A stretch of 64,000 bases of DNA from Haloarchaeobius sp. HME9146 (GCF_025399835.1 NZ_JAODVR010000001.1:682001-746000), one strand, 5' to 3'. Positions 1-9,355 are shown, counted from the stretch's first letter. Numbers and translations: made by a program. The notes: a model not told the origin generated them from the letters alone.

Positions 1-174
1 CCCAGCCAGGACTGCACGGTCGCCGAGTACGCCACCAACCGGGCGTACCCGGCGAGCGACCCGGTCGTGAGCGCGGTGTACCCGGCGGTCCGGGTCACGG
101 GTGACGGGCCGGCCCCTGAGTCACTCCGCGTGTACTCGTTCCCCGTCTCGCGTCTCGTGCGGCCCGAATCCTGA
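1..174 (+). CDS. 3' end of an unknown protein (partial)
   Basis: A reading frame is open from the first base of the window and stops at TGA 172-174, giving the last 57 residues of a protein whose start lies outside. The peptide has haloarchaeal codon use but is not notably acidic, and ends in PVSRLVRPES. I recognise no domain in it. The frame could be fortuitous, because only 57 codons are visible. It is followed within 70 bases by a halocyanin remnant in another frame, so this edge may be a decayed or rearranged region. Confidence 0.4.
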   Translation, partial: PSQDCTVAEYATNRAYPASDPVVSAVYPAVRVTGDGPAPESLRVYSFPVSRLVRPES

Positions 175-241
175 CTGCAGACTGTTTCCAATTCGCACGA
201 AAATACGGTCTGGAGCATGCCACCGCCGCGGCGGAGCCCGA

Positions 242-316
242 GGAGAAGGCCACGAGTACTACTGCATCCCGCACGCCGCGGCCGGCATGGAAGGCACGAT
301 AGTCGTCGAAGAGTAA
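242..316 (+). pseudogene. Halocyanin C-terminal remnant
   Basis: About 24 codons ending at TAA 314-316 encode the last copper-binding strand of a plastocyanin/halocyanin: a YYCIPH motif followed after four residues by a Met (H-AAA-GM) and a typical end, EGTIVVEE. These are the Cys, His and Met ligands of a type 1 copper site. The upstream half, with the first His ligand, the signal peptide and the lipobox, is missing in every frame here, so this is a fragment and not a working gene. The intact halocyanin at 41552-42256 has the same YYCIPH core, which supports the reading. Confidence 0.6.
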
Positions 317-427
317 GCACGACACCATCCCTGACCGCTGACGCTGCAACTGTCCTCCCACCTGCCGCTGTCGTCCCATCCTTTTTACCAGAAAACGCGG
401 CCACCACCGGTGTGCCCCCACGAGCCA

Positions 428-468
428 CCGTCCGTGTGCCAGCGGTTGCGCGGTGAACACACGGACGG
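428..468. terminator. 11-bp perfect inverted repeat downstream of hjc
   Basis: CCGTCCGTGTG (428-438) is the exact reverse complement of CACACGGACGG (458-468), with a 19-nt loop. It lies about 43 bases past the hjc stop codon, in the 317-510 stretch that otherwise holds no gene. It could end or stabilise the hjc transcript, or be a scar of the event that destroyed the neighbouring halocyanin gene. There is no oligo-T tract directly after it on the hjc-coding strand, so a classical terminator is uncertain. Confidence 0.35.
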
Positions 469-510
469 CCCGCGATCACCGCCTGTCCGCCAGGAGAGCA
501 CCCAGCGACG

Positions 511-939
511 CTATTCGTCGTAGTCGGTCAGACTCCGCTTTCGCGGGCCGCCGACGAACTCCTCGAAGTCGGTCCCGTCAGCGAGTGCCGTCTCCTTCTT
601 TACCCGGTAGTTGCCCCCGTCGGTGACGTACAGGTCGGCCGGATGGAAGAAGTACCAGTCCTCGCGGTCGAAACGCACGCCGACGCGCGCCTTCGCGCCG
701 AAGTTCTGTGCGAAAAAGAGCAGCGCTTCGATCTCCTCTCCATCGAGGTAGATGGGCCGCCCCGATGACGACTTCGCCTCGATCGCGTAGAACACGTCGC
801 CGTTGCCGGCGAGGACGTCGGGGAGCTCGCGCTCGGTCGCGCTGCCACTCGCCGGCGCACGCATGACCGCGAACCCGGCCTCGTCGAGCTTGTTGACGAG
901 CTCGCGCTCCATGCGGTCACCCTTCCGGTTCGAACTCAT
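511..939 (-). CDS. hjc: Holliday junction resolvase Hjc
   Basis: A 142-residue archaeal Hjc, a structure-specific endonuclease that cleaves four-way DNA junctions as a homodimer during recombination. The nuclease-fold residues are visible: Glu11 in the opening RMERELV helix, Asp41 in LPDVLA, and Glu54/Lys56 in IEAKSSSG, forming the E-D-E-x-K metal site. The length is typical for the family, and the acidic tail (LTDYDE) is usual for haloarchaea. It is transcribed alone, away from the divergent left edge. The ATG at 939 opens with [13 protein letters not shown], which matches the usual Hjc start. Confidence 0.95.
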   Translation of the reverse strand: MSSNRKGDRMERELVNKLDEAGFAVMRAPASGSATERELPDVLAGNGDVFYAIEAKSSSGRPIYLDGEEIEALLFFAQNFGAKARVGVRFDREDWYFFHPADLYVTDGGNYRVKKETALADGTDFEEFVGGPRKRSLTDYDE

Positions 940-1004
940 GTTCCCCTCTCGGAGACGGGGGATGATAAGTCGGGCGACCCGAGAATCGCGTTCAGGAACA
1001 GGAG

Positions 1005-3176
1005 TCAGTCGGCCGATTCCTCGTCGGTGTCGGCCTCGTCGGCCGTGTCCTCGCCACCGTCAGTTTCGGCTGTGGCTTCGACCGCCCCATCTTCGTCCGG
1101 CACGGCGTCGTCAGCACTCTCTGCCGCCACCTCGTTCGCGTCGGCCTCAGCCTCGCCGGAGTCGCTCTGGTCCTCGGTGGTCTCGGTCTGCGTGGTCGCC
1201 GAGGTCGCGCTCTCATCGCCGTCGGCGATGCCGCTGGCCAGCCCGCCCGGCTGGAGATACCACCAGCCGCCCAGGATGACCGCGCCGAGGACGAACGAGC
1301 TGAGCGCCAGCGATGCCGACCCGGTCGCCGCGAGGACGAACGAGAGCAGGACGCCGCCGGAGCCGAGCCCCAGCAACAGGAGCGCCCGGATGCTGTTGTC
1401 GACCCGCTGGACGATGACGTCGTCGACGGTCCGCTCGGTGACGTACTCGTCTTCGAGCAGGTCGTGGAGCGCCGTGACGTCGTCGTCGGTCGACTCCCGC
1501 AGGTCGGACATGTCCGATTCGAGGGTCGACTGCATCTCCGCCAGGTTCGCTTCCATGTCGTCGCGGAGGTCACCAGCCGCGGCCTCGCGTTCGCGCCGAA
1601 CCGCCTCGAGGTCGTTCTCGAAGTCCTTGCGGGCGTCCTCGACGGCCGCCGAGAGGTCGCTTCGCGCGTCCTCGATGGTCGATTCGAGGTCCGTTCTGAG
1701 TTCGTCGGTCGCCTTCTCGCGCTCCTCGCGGAGCGTCTCGAGGCCCTCGTCGAGAGTGTCGACGCGGTCTTCGAGGTCTCGGAGCGCCGCGGCCCGCGCG
1801 GCGAGGTCGTCGAGTCGCGCGAGATCGCGTTCGGCCTCGGCCAGTCCCCGGACCGTCGCGGAGCGATGGTCGAGCGCATCGACCTCCTCCGTGAGGGCCT
1901 CGAGGTCGTCGGCGCGAGCGGCGGCCTCGTCTAGCTCGGCCAGCCGGTCTTCGACGCCGTCGACGCGCGCGTCGGTCGCGGCGTCCGCGGCCAGCTGGTC
2001 GAGCTGGTCGGCCACGCTGTCGAGGCGGTTCGCCTCTGCCTTCGCGTCCTCGAGCGCCTGAACGGCCTCACGGACCATCGCGAGGTCCGTCTCGTCGGCC
2101 TTCTGGTCGGCGAGTGTGGCGAGGTCTGTGCGTGTCTGTTGCAGGTCTGCCGCGTCGGCTTTGAGGCCGTACACCTCGGTGATGCTCGATTCGAGGTCCT
2201 CGATGTCGCGTTCGAGCCGTTCACGCTGCTGGCCCGCACGGTCGCGGAGCCGGTCGAGGAACGCGGCCGTCGACTCCGAGAGCTCCAGGTTGAGCTCCTG
2301 TGCGATGGCGTCGCGGTCCTCGTCGTCGACCCTGTTGGCGCGGAACTCGCGAGCGAGGTCCGCCGCGACGGTACCCGTTCCTGTCGAATCTGTAGCCTCG
2401 CTCTCGTCCGGCGATGGCTCGTCGTCGATCGAGACGTCGTCGAGGCTCGGTTCGTTGTCGTCGATTCCCAGGTCGTCGACGCCCGAGAGGTCGAGACCGG
2501 CACCGAACCCGTCTTCTCCGTCGCCACTGTCGTCGATTTCGTCGACCTCGCTGTCGCCGGGCGCGGCGACGTCGTCCAGTGCGATGGGCTCGTCGCTGTC
2601 AGCCTCGGTCAGTTCGTCGAGCTCGAGTGCCTCTGCTGCGGCCTCCTCGACCGTCTCTGCGGTGTCGTCGTCCGCGTCGTCGTCGTTCGCCGCGAGGTCG
2701 CCCTCGTTGTGAACGTCGAGCGTCGGAACCGCCTCCGATGTCTCGTCGAGTGGGGCCGGCCCGTCCTCGTCCTCGGTGGAGACCGACAGTGTCGGTCGGC
2801 CGAGGAACGCCTCGGGGTCGTCGAGCGACGGCCGGCGGACGCCGTACACCGTCGTTACGGACTCGCCGGGGGCGAGCTGTCGTCTGTATGCGATCTCGTT
2901 CTCGTCGATGCGTCGCCAGTTCTCGGCCTCGAAGTCCTCGTGAAAGCCCACGTCGTCTCCGGAGAGGTCGTCGGGAGTCTCGTCACGGAGTTCGAGCGTG
3001 ACTGGCTCGTCACGCATCGACGCGATGTCGTAGTTCACGACGGGCACGGCGGAGCCACGCTCCGTCACCCACTTTCGAACGCGGACACCGCGTTCGGCGA
3101 CGTTCACTGCGTCACCGTCCGTCGGGGGCCAGTCCACCGCCTCCTCGTCAGTCGTAAGTTCGCTATCCTCCGTCAC
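1005..3176 (-). CDS. Membrane-anchored acidic coiled-coil protein
   Basis: A 723-residue haloarchaeal protein of unknown function. The layout visible in the sequence is an N-terminal beta-rich domain (about 1-135, with motifs such as [10 protein letters not shown] and [10 protein letters not shown]), a very acidic disordered stretch (about 140-280), a long heptad coiled coil (about 290-600), two hydrophobic segments (about 608-655) and an acidic low-complexity tail. This predicts a membrane-tethered filament or scaffold with both acidic arms in the cytoplasm. The start is GTG at 3176; an AT-rich stretch upstream (3195-3245) probably carries the promoter. No catalytic motif is seen. I cannot assign a pathway, and the neighbours hjc and ahcY do not suggest one. 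Confidence 0.8.
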   Translation of the reverse strand: MTEDSELTTDEEAVDWPPTDGDAVNVAERGVRVRKWVTERGSAVPVVNYDIASMRDEPVTLELRDETPDDLSGDDVGFHEDFEAENWRRIDENEIAYRRQLAPGESVTTVYGVRRPSLDDPEAFLGRPTLSVSTEDEDGPAPLDETSEAVPTLDVHNEGDLAANDDDADDDTAETVEEAAAEALELDELTEADSDEPIALDDVAAPGDSEVDEIDDSGDGEDGFGAGLDLSGVDDLGIDDNEPSLDDVSIDDEPSPDESEATDSTGTGTVAADLAREFRANRVDDEDRDAIAQELNLELSESTAAFLDRLRDRAGQQRERLERDIEDLESSITEVYGLKADAADLQQTRTDLATLADQKADETDLAMVREAVQALEDAKAEANRLDSVADQLDQLAADAATDARVDGVEDRLAELDEAAARADDLEALTEEVDALDHRSATVRGLAEAERDLARLDDLAARAAALRDLEDRVDTLDEGLETLREEREKATDELRTDLESTIEDARSDLSAAVEDARKDFENDLEAVRREREAAAGDLRDDMEANLAEMQSTLESDMSDLRESTDDDVTALHDLLEDEYVTERTVDDVIVQRVDNSIRALLLLGLGSGGVLLSFVLAATGSASLALSSFVLGAVILGGWWYLQPGGLASGIADGDESATSATTQTETTEDQSDSGEAEADANEVAAESADDAVPDEDGAVEATAETDGGEDTADEADTDEESAD

Positions 3177-3330
3177 GCTGTCTGATGCTCAATCCGAATG
3201 CATTTCATGGTATCGGAAATTGTTGTAAAATTAAGGTTATTGGAGATTGAGGTGTGGGAGACCCAACTAGAACGGGGAAAAATCGCCAGAAAGCGCGGTT
3301 CTTCTCAGTCGCTGGGAGTGACGATTCTGC

Positions 3331-4614
3331 CTACGTTCCGTGCTCCCAGGAGCCCATGTACTCGCGCTGGGCCTCGGTGAGCGAGTCGAACTCGACGCCC
3401 TCGGCCGCGAGCTTGATCTCGGCGACCTGCTTGTCGAGGTCGTCCGGGACCTCGTGGACGCCGGCGTCGTAGGACTCGCCGTTCTCGACGAGTTCCTCGA
3501 CACAGACCGCCTGGATACCGAAGGACTGGTCCATGACCTCGACCGGGTGCCCGAGCGCGATGGGCGTCGCGAGGTTGACGAGGCGGCCTTCGGCGAGGAC
3601 GTTCAGGCGACGGCCGTCGGGCATCTCGTACGCCTGGACGCCGTCGCGGGCCTCGTAGCTGTCGACGGCCATGTCGTCCAGTTCGTCGAGGGCGATCTCG
3701 ATGTCGAAGTGGCCGGCGTTGCTCAGCAGGACGCCGTCTTTCATCGACTCGAAGTGCTCGCCGGTGATGATGTCGCGGTTGCCGGTCGTCGTGATGAACA
3801 CGTCACCGACCTCGGCAGCCTCGGCCATGGGCATCACGTCGTAGCCCTCCATGTGGGCTTCGAGGGCCCGGCGGGGCTCGACCTCGGTGACGATGACGTT
3901 TGCGTTCTGGCCCGCGGCCTTCTTCGCGACGCCCTTGCCACAGTAGCCGTAGCCGCCGACGACAACGTTCTTGCCGGCCCACGAGAGGTTCGTGGTCATG
4001 GCGATGCTGGCCAGCGAGGACTCGCCGGTGCCGTGGACGTTGTCGAACAGCGTCTTCATCGGCGTGTCGTTGACCGCGAAGACGGGGTACTTCAGCTCGC
4101 CGTCGGCGTCCATCGCGCGCAGGCGGTGGACACCGGTCGTGGTCTCCTCACAGCCGCCGACGATGGTCTCGATGAGTTCGGGGTAGTCCTCGTGGATGGC
4201 CGCGATCATGTCCATCCCGTCGTCGACGGTGATGGTCGGGTCGATGTCGATGACGGCCTTGATGGCCTCGTAGTACTCCTCGTCGTCGACGCCGCGCTTG
4301 GCGTAGCTCGTGATGTTCTCGTGAGTGTCGAGTGCCGCGCTCACGTCGTCGTGTGTCGAGAGCGGGTTGCAGCCGGTGATGGCGACCTCGGCACCACCGT
4401 CGGCGAGGAGTTCGACGAGGTTCGCCGTCTTCGCCTCGACGTGCATCGCCATCCCGATGCGCTGGCCGGCGAAGGGCTGGTCTGTCTCGTAGTCCTCGCG
4501 GAGGGACTCGAGGATGGGCATGTGCTGGCGAGCCCAGTCCATCTTGCGTCGGCCCTCCGTCTGGGCCGGTTCCGGGTCGTCGAGTTGTTCCGTGATGGTC
4601 GGGTACGTGCTCAT
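3331..4614 (-). CDS. ahcY: Adenosylhomocysteinase
   Basis: S-adenosyl-L-homocysteine hydrolase, which splits SAH into homocysteine and adenosine with bound NAD and so relieves product inhibition of methyltransferases. The 427 residues fit the archaeal form, which lacks the eukaryotic insert. Visible are the NAD-binding loop GGYGYCGKGVAKK, the following VEPRRALEAHMEG strand, TTTGNRDII, and the C-terminal GHPVEVMDQSF. The ATG at 4614 (MSTYPTITEQ) is preferred over a longer upstream frame because the extra residues are Arg-rich and unlike the family. The adenosine-type deaminase at 8072-9355 could process a related product. Confidence 0.95.
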   Translation of the reverse strand: MSTYPTITEQLDDPEPAQTEGRRKMDWARQHMPILESLREDYETDQPFAGQRIGMAMHVEAKTANLVELLADGGAEVAITGCNPLSTHDDVSAALDTHENITSYAKRGVDDEEYYEAIKAVIDIDPTITVDDGMDMIAAIHEDYPELIETIVGGCEETTTGVHRLRAMDADGELKYPVFAVNDTPMKTLFDNVHGTGESSLASIAMTTNLSWAGKNVVVGGYGYCGKGVAKKAAGQNANVIVTEVEPRRALEAHMEGYDVMPMAEAAEVGDVFITTTGNRDIITGEHFESMKDGVLLSNAGHFDIEIALDELDDMAVDSYEARDGVQAYEMPDGRRLNVLAEGRLVNLATPIALGHPVEVMDQSFGIQAVCVEELVENGESYDAGVHEVPDDLDKQVAEIKLAAEGVEFDSLTEAQREYMGSWEHGT

Positions 4615-4754
4615 GCCTGCGACCATGAGAAGCGGGAGGAAAACGATACCGAAGTCGGAGCATTGCCCCCGACCGCGGGTTCCGGTGAACCACCGGCCGT
4701 TCCCGATGTGTGTAGGTGCGCCGTTTTTTATCCCGGACCGGTGACCTGCCGCCA

Positions 4755-7145
4755 ATGCAGTTCTCGGACGAGCAGCGGCGACTGCTCGGGGTCGGTAGCA
4801 TCCTGAGCATCTGTGTGGCAATCCTGGCGATCCAGATTCGAAGCGTCCTGACGGACTCCTGGGCCGGTGAGCCACTGCTCTCGGCATCGCTGGAGGTCGC
4901 GTTCCCGGCCCTGTTGACGCTCGTCGTCGCCGGGGCCGCCATCTGGTTCCTGTTCGCGGAGTGGCCGGCTAACCGGGTCATCCACATCGCCCGCTGGACC
5001 TTCGTCGCCGTCGTGGTCGCGGTCGCGCTCGAATCGTGGGTTCTCGGCGTCCACGTGTTCCTGCAGGACCAGACCGCCTCGTACGTCACCGTCACGAACA
5101 CCGTCCTGCTCGGGCTGGTGGCCGGCGGTGGTGTCGGGGTCTACAGCGCGAGACAGCGCGAGGGCCAGCGCGAACTGACCCAGAGCGAGCAGCGGTACCG
5201 GTCGTTGACCGAGGACGTCCTCGACAGTTCCGACGTGGGGTTGTTCATCCTCGACTCCGACCTCGACGTGGTCTGGGTCAACGAGGCGACCGAGCGGTAC
5301 TTCGACCTCGAGCGGGAGTCGGTCATCGGCCGCGATGCCCGGACGCTCGTCGACGAGCACCTCAAGCACCAGTTCGAGCGGCCCGAGCGCTTCGCCGAGC
5401 AGGTCACCGCCGCGTACGACGACAACACCGGCGAGGAGCAGTTCGAGTGCCACGTCGTCGGCGACGGCGACGAGGGACGATGGCTGGAACACTCCAGCCA
5501 CCCCATCGAGTCCGGCCTGTACCGCGGTGGTCGCATCGAACACTACACCGATATCACCGAGCGCAAGCGGACGAACGACCGGCTCGAAGCCCGCGAACAG
5601 ACGCTTCGGCGGCTGCACGATGTGCTGCTCGACCGGTCGACTCCCCTCGAGGACCGCATCGACGAACTCCTCGACCTCGGGCTGGAGATGCTCGACGTGG
5701 AGCACGCGGTGTTCGCACAGGTGTCCGACGGCGAGGTGTTCGTCCAGTCGGTGCGAACCGAGATACCCGTCGACGTCCAGGAGGGGTACGCCATCTCCAT
5801 CGACGGGACCTACGCGAAACGCGTGGTGGAGAGCAACGAACTCCGGTACGCGACCCACGTCTCCAAGGAGTGGCCCGAGTTCACCGAGTCGCGGTCCTAC
5901 CAGGAGTACGGGCTGGAGTACTACGTCGGCGTCCCGGTCAGGGTCGAAGACGATCTGGACGGTGTCCTCGCGTTCGGGGACCCCGAGCCCCGCGAAGAGA
6001 CGGCCGAGTGGGAACTCGCGCTCCTGGACATCATGGCGAACTCGCTGGCGCACGAACTGGAACATCGCCGCAACGAACGTCGGCGTGAGCAGGAACTCCA
6101 GGAGACTCGCGAGCAGTTCGAGTCGCTGGTCGAGGACGTCGAGGACTACGCCATCTTCCGGCTCAGCCCCGACGGCCACGTCGAGAGCTGGAACCGCGGG
6201 GCCGAGGACATCAAGGGGTACAGCGAAGCGGAGATCATCGGCGAACACGTCCGGTCGTTCCACACCGAGGAGGACCGCGAGGCTGACCGTCCGGGGACCC
6301 TCCTCCGGCGGGCGGCCGAGAAGGGCCGTGCCATCGACGAGGGCTGGCGCGTCCGCAAGGACGGCTCGCGCTTCTGGGCGAACGTCGTCATCACGGCCCT
6401 CGAGGACGACGACGGCGAGCTTCGCGGGTTCCTGAAGGTCACCCGAGACATCACCGAGCGCCGCGAGCGCGAACAGCAGATCGAACACGAGCGCGAGCGC
6501 CTGGAGTTCATGAACCGCATCATCCGCCACAACCTGCTCAACGGGATGAACGTGGTCGATGCGCGGGCGAGACTCCTCGAAGGGCACGTCGACGAGGAGA
6601 TGGCGACCCACCTCGGGACGATCCAGACCCGTATCGCGGACATGATCGACCTCATCGAGACGATGCGGGCGTTCATGCGGGCCATCGTCGAAGGCAAGGA
6701 GCACGACCCCGAGCCGATGGCACTGGATACGGTCCTCGACGCCGAGATGGAGAAGGCGGCCGACGCGTACGACCACGCCCGGTTCGAGTGGGAATCGTTC
6801 CCCTCGGTCGAGGTGCTGGCCGACGACCTCCTCCCGGAGGTGTTCGAGAACCTGCTGACGAACGCGGTCCAGCACAACGATAAGGAGACGCCCGCCGTCG
6901 AGGTCCGGACCGAGGTGACCCCGGAGACGGTCGCAGTCGAGGTCCGTGACAACGGCCCCGGTATCGACGAGGAGCTCAGGGATGCCGTCTTCGAGAAGGG
7001 CCGCAAAGGGTTCGACAGCCCGGGAACCGGCTTCGGCCTGTATCTCGTGCGTGAGATAATCGACTCCTACGGTGGCCGGGTCGAGGCGGAGAACGGCCCC
7101 GACGGCGGGGCGGTGTTCACCGTCTACATGCCGCGGGTGGACTGA
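4755..7145 (+). CDS. Membrane sensor histidine kinase (PAS-GAF-PAS-HATPase)
   Basis: A 796-residue haloarchaeal sensor kinase. Four hydrophobic segments (about 12-127) are followed by a first PAS domain (about 145-265), a GAF domain (about 275-430), a second PAS domain (about 445-560, ending TRDITERRERE), a dimerisation helix with the phospho-acceptor His in RIIRHNLLNG, and a HATPase domain with N-box ENLLTNAVQHND, G1 RDNGPGIDEE and G2 GTGFGLYLVREI. The start is ATG 4755, just before the first membrane segment. No receiver domain is fused and no response regulator is adjacent; the nearest REC protein is at 56399-57469. It is divergent from ahcY. The ligand is unknown. Confidence 0.9.
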   Translation: MQFSDEQRRLLGVGSILSICVAILAIQIRSVLTDSWAGEPLLSASLEVAFPALLTLVVAGAAIWFLFAEWPANRVIHIARWTFVAVVVAVALESWVLGVHVFLQDQTASYVTVTNTVLLGLVAGGGVGVYSARQREGQRELTQSEQRYRSLTEDVLDSSDVGLFILDSDLDVVWVNEATERYFDLERESVIGRDARTLVDEHLKHQFERPERFAEQVTAAYDDNTGEEQFECHVVGDGDEGRWLEHSSHPIESGLYRGGRIEHYTDITERKRTNDRLEAREQTLRRLHDVLLDRSTPLEDRIDELLDLGLEMLDVEHAVFAQVSDGEVFVQSVRTEIPVDVQEGYAISIDGTYAKRVVESNELRYATHVSKEWPEFTESRSYQEYGLEYYVGVPVRVEDDLDGVLAFGDPEPREETAEWELALLDIMANSLAHELEHRRNERRREQELQETREQFESLVEDVEDYAIFRLSPDGHVESWNRGAEDIKGYSEAEIIGEHVRSFHTEEDREADRPGTLLRRAAEKGRAIDEGWRVRKDGSRFWANVVITALEDDDGELRGFLKVTRDITERREREQQIEHERERLEFMNRIIRHNLLNGMNVVDARARLLEGHVDEEMATHLGTIQTRIADMIDLIETMRAFMRAIVEGKEHDPEPMALDTVLDAEMEKAADAYDHARFEWESFPSVEVLADDLLPEVFENLLTNAVQHNDKETPAVEVRTEVTPETVAVEVRDNGPGIDEELRDAVFEKGRKGFDSPGTGFGLYLVREIIDSYGGRVEAENGPDGGAVFTVYMPRVD

Positions 7146-7270
7146 CCCGGCCGGGCGCTCGGTTCTCCGGACGTCTCGGCGCGACACGGGAGAATCGGGA
7201 GTGCAGCCGCTCCGGGGGATTACTGTTCGAAAGGGAAGGGGAAGGGGGCCTCTGACTGCGCGTCCGAAAC

Positions 7271-7858
7271 TTAGTCGAACGCGATGATGCTGAACTCCGA
7301 GACGAGTTGCTTGTCCGGTCCGTTACCGTTGTTGCCCTTCTCGTCGTCGTCATCCTCCTGACCGGGCGCGTCGTTAGGACCGCCCGAGCTGTTGGTGCCA
7401 CCAGCCTTGTCCTCCGGTGGTCCCTGGTTGCCGGGTGCCTCGGTCGGCGGTCCGGCGTGGTCCGGCGCGTTGCCCGGGTTGTGCTCAAGCACCCACGTGG
7501 CGATGAGGCGACCCGGCGTCGAGACGCTGTCATCACCCGTGACCTCCTGGACGTACGAGGTGAGCTGTGCCGAGAACTCGTTCAGTGCGTCCTCGGAGCT
7601 CTCCGTCGAATTGGTGGAGTTGGTGGAGTTCGTGGTATTCGTGGTGTTGGTCGTGTTCGTCGTATTGGTCGTGTTGGTCGTGTTCGTCGTATTCGTGGTG
7701 TTGTCGTCGGTCGTGTTGTTGTCACCGACGAGGTCGCTGAGCGACGGGTTGCTCGTCTGCACCGTCGTCTCCGGCGACGCGGTCGCCGCTGCGGGGGCGA
7801 CCATCGCCACGAGCAGCATCAGCACGCCGAACACCGCGAGTGTCGTCTTGGAGCGCAT
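7271..7858 (-). CDS. Secreted Asn-Thr-repeat surface protein
   Basis: A 195-residue exported protein. A Sec-type signal peptide (about 1-25, MRSKTTLAVFG through APAAATA) is followed by a stretch of repeated Asn-Thr-Thr and Asn-Ser-Thr triplets at about residues 48-85. Nearly every triplet is an N-glycosylation sequon, so this looks like a glycosylated stalk. A short helical region and a Gly/Pro/Asp/Asn-rich tail follow, with no C-terminal membrane anchor. The start is ATG 7858, about 30 nt from a TATA-like box. The function is unknown; a cell-surface or S-layer-associated role is inferred only from export and sequon density. Confidence 0.75.
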   Translation of the reverse strand: MRSKTTLAVFGVLMLLVAMVAPAAATASPETTVQTSNPSLSDLVGDNNTTDDNTTNTTNTTNTTNTTNTTNTTNTTNSTNSTNSTESSEDALNEFSAQLTSYVQEVTGDDSVSTPGRLIATWVLEHNPGNAPDHAGPPTEAPGNQGPPEDKAGGTNSSGGPNDAPGQEDDDDEKGNNGNGPDKQLVSEFSIIAFD

Positions 7859-7884
7859 CACGACACAGCCTGAGACTACAGACA

Positions 7885-7891
7885 CCATAAA
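7885..7891 (-). promoter_or_regulatory. TATA-like box of the Asn-Thr-repeat protein
   Basis: Read on the minus strand this is TTTATGG, centred about 30 nt before the ATG at 7858. That spacing fits a leaderless or nearly leaderless haloarchaeal transcript and supports that start over the upstream in-frame codon at 7888. Confidence 0.5.
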
Positions 7892-8071
7892 CCCGTACCG
7901 ACGTTCACTTGGTTCAGTGCCCCTTCAGAGCCGTTCTATGGCCATCTAAATCGTTCAAAAACGTCTCTGGGAGTTTGTTTCGAAATCGATACTGTCTGTC
8001 TTTACTCGACAGAATCTCCGGGTGGACGTGGTGTCGGAGCGGTTCGTGGCGTGCAATCGACAGAAAACGGC

Positions 8072-9355
8072 TCAGGCGCGGTCGACCAGCGCGGTCGCGT
8101 GCTCCTGCGCGTCGGCTTTCACCCGCTCCTCGTCCAGCGTCAGCACCTCGCGGTCGCGCATGAGGACCTCGCCGTCGCACATGGTGTGGCGGACGTCCGA
8201 GCCCGCGACGGCGTAGACAAGGTGGCTCACGAGGTCGTGGGCGGGGGTCAGGTGCGCAGCGTCGAGGTCGAGCACGATGAGGTCGGCGGCCGCGCCGGGT
8301 TCGACGCGCCCACCCGGAAGACCCGCTGCGGCGGCGCTGCCTTCGGTCGCCATCCGGACGACGGCTTCGGCAGGGACCGCGCTGGCGTCGTCGGCCGCGA
8401 GCTTGCCGAGCATGGCCGCGTCGCGCATCTCGTCGAACATCGAGAGGTCGTTGTTCGAGGCCGCGCCGTCGGTACCAAGGCCGACGGTGACGCCCGCGTC
8501 GAGCATCTCCTGGACGGGGGCCATCCCGGAGGCGAGTTTCATGTTCGAGGCCGGGCAGTGGACGACCGCGGCACCGGTCTCGGCGAGCAGTTCGTGCTCG
8601 GTCGCGTCGGTGTGGACGCCGTGGGCGAGGAAGTCCTCGGGTTCGAGCAGGCCGTGTTCGCGAGCGTACTCGAGGGGACGCATCCCGTGCTCCTCGACGA
8701 TGGGCGAGACCTCGTCGGCGGTCTCGTTGGCGTGGATGTGGACCGGGACGCCCGCCTCGCGAGCCTGCGGGACGTACTCGTCGAGGAACTCGGTCGCGAC
8801 CGTCGTCAGCGAGTGCGGCATGAACGCGGTCCGGACCCGGCCGTCGGCCGCGCCGTCGTACTCTTTCGCCACTCGGATGCTCTCGGCCGCGTCGTCGTGG
8901 GCGGTGTCGGCCTCCTTCGCGATCGTGACGACGCCGTGGCCGACGCGAGCGCGCAGGCCGGCCTCGTCGATGGCGTCGACGATCTCCGGGACCTGGAAGT
9001 ACATGTCCGCGAACGCCGTGGTCCCCGTCTTGATCATCTCCAGCATACCGAGTTCGGTGCCGACGCGTACGTCCTCGGGGGTCAGCGCGGCCTCGGCCGG
9101 CCAGATGTCCTCCTGGAGCCAGGCGTCGAGCTTCTTGTCGTCGGCGTACCCCCGGAGCAGGGTCATCGCGACGTGGGTGTGGGCGTTCACCAGCCCGGGC
9201 ATGACGAGGCCGCCGGATGCGTCGAGTTCGTCGTCGCCGGCGAGGTCGTCGCCCAGCTCGACTATCTCGCCGCGCTCTGTGTCGACCAGCACGTCCGTCT
9301 CTCGAATCGTCAGGTCGGGCAGGAGCACTCGCCCGCCGCTGATGACGCGTTCCAT
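8072..9355 (-). CDS. 5'-deoxyadenosine / S-adenosylhomocysteine deaminase family amidohydrolase
   Basis: A 427-residue amidohydrolase of the MtaD/SahH-deaminase/DadD group, which deaminates adenosine-like nucleosides (5'-deoxyadenosine, methylthioadenosine, SAH) to inosine forms. Metal and substrate motifs are in order: NAHTHVAMTLLRG (HxH), VHIHANETADE, LAHGVHTDATE, VHCPASNMKLASG and GLGTDGAASNNDLSMFDEM (the second-sphere Asp). The start is ATG 9355; the longer frame upstream adds Arg/Lys-rich non-family residues. It is divergent from the SpoIIM-like gene. With ahcY 3.5 kb away it suggests salvage of SAM by-products; which nucleoside is preferred cannot be read from the sequence. Confidence 0.85.
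   Translation of the reverse strand: MERVISGGRVLLPDLTIRETDVLVDTERGEIVELGDDLAGDDELDASGGLVMPGLVNAHTHVAMTLLRGYADDKKLDAWLQEDIWPAEAALTPEDVRVGTELGMLEMIKTGTTAFADMYFQVPEIVDAIDEAGLRARVGHGVVTIAKEADTAHDDAAESIRVAKEYDGAADGRVRTAFMPHSLTTVATEFLDEYVPQAREAGVPVHIHANETADEVSPIVEEHGMRPLEYAREHGLLEPEDFLAHGVHTDATEHELLAETGAAVVHCPASNMKLASGMAPVQEMLDAGVTVGLGTDGAASNNDLSMFDEMRDAAMLGKLAADDASAVPAEAVVRMATEGSAAAAGLPGGRVEPGAAADLIVLDLDAAHLTPAHDLVSHLVYAVAGSDVRHTMCDGEVLMRDREVLTLDEERVKADAQEHATALVDRA

Noticed and set aside
1027-3185. Long plus-strand open frames opposite the coiled-coil gene
   Set aside because: They are Ser/Arg- or Val/Arg-rich mirror frames caused by high GC; the minus frame has the acidic haloarchaeal composition, coiled-coil heptads and membrane segments.
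4728-7187. 819-codon minus-strand frame opposite the sensor kinase
   Set aside because: Antisense shadow; the plus strand holds PAS, GAF and HATPase motifs in order.
7604-7705. Short-period repeat considered as a CRISPR-like or microsatellite array
   Set aside because: It is the coding repeat for Asn-Thr-Thr triplets, without spacers, in a frame with a signal peptide.
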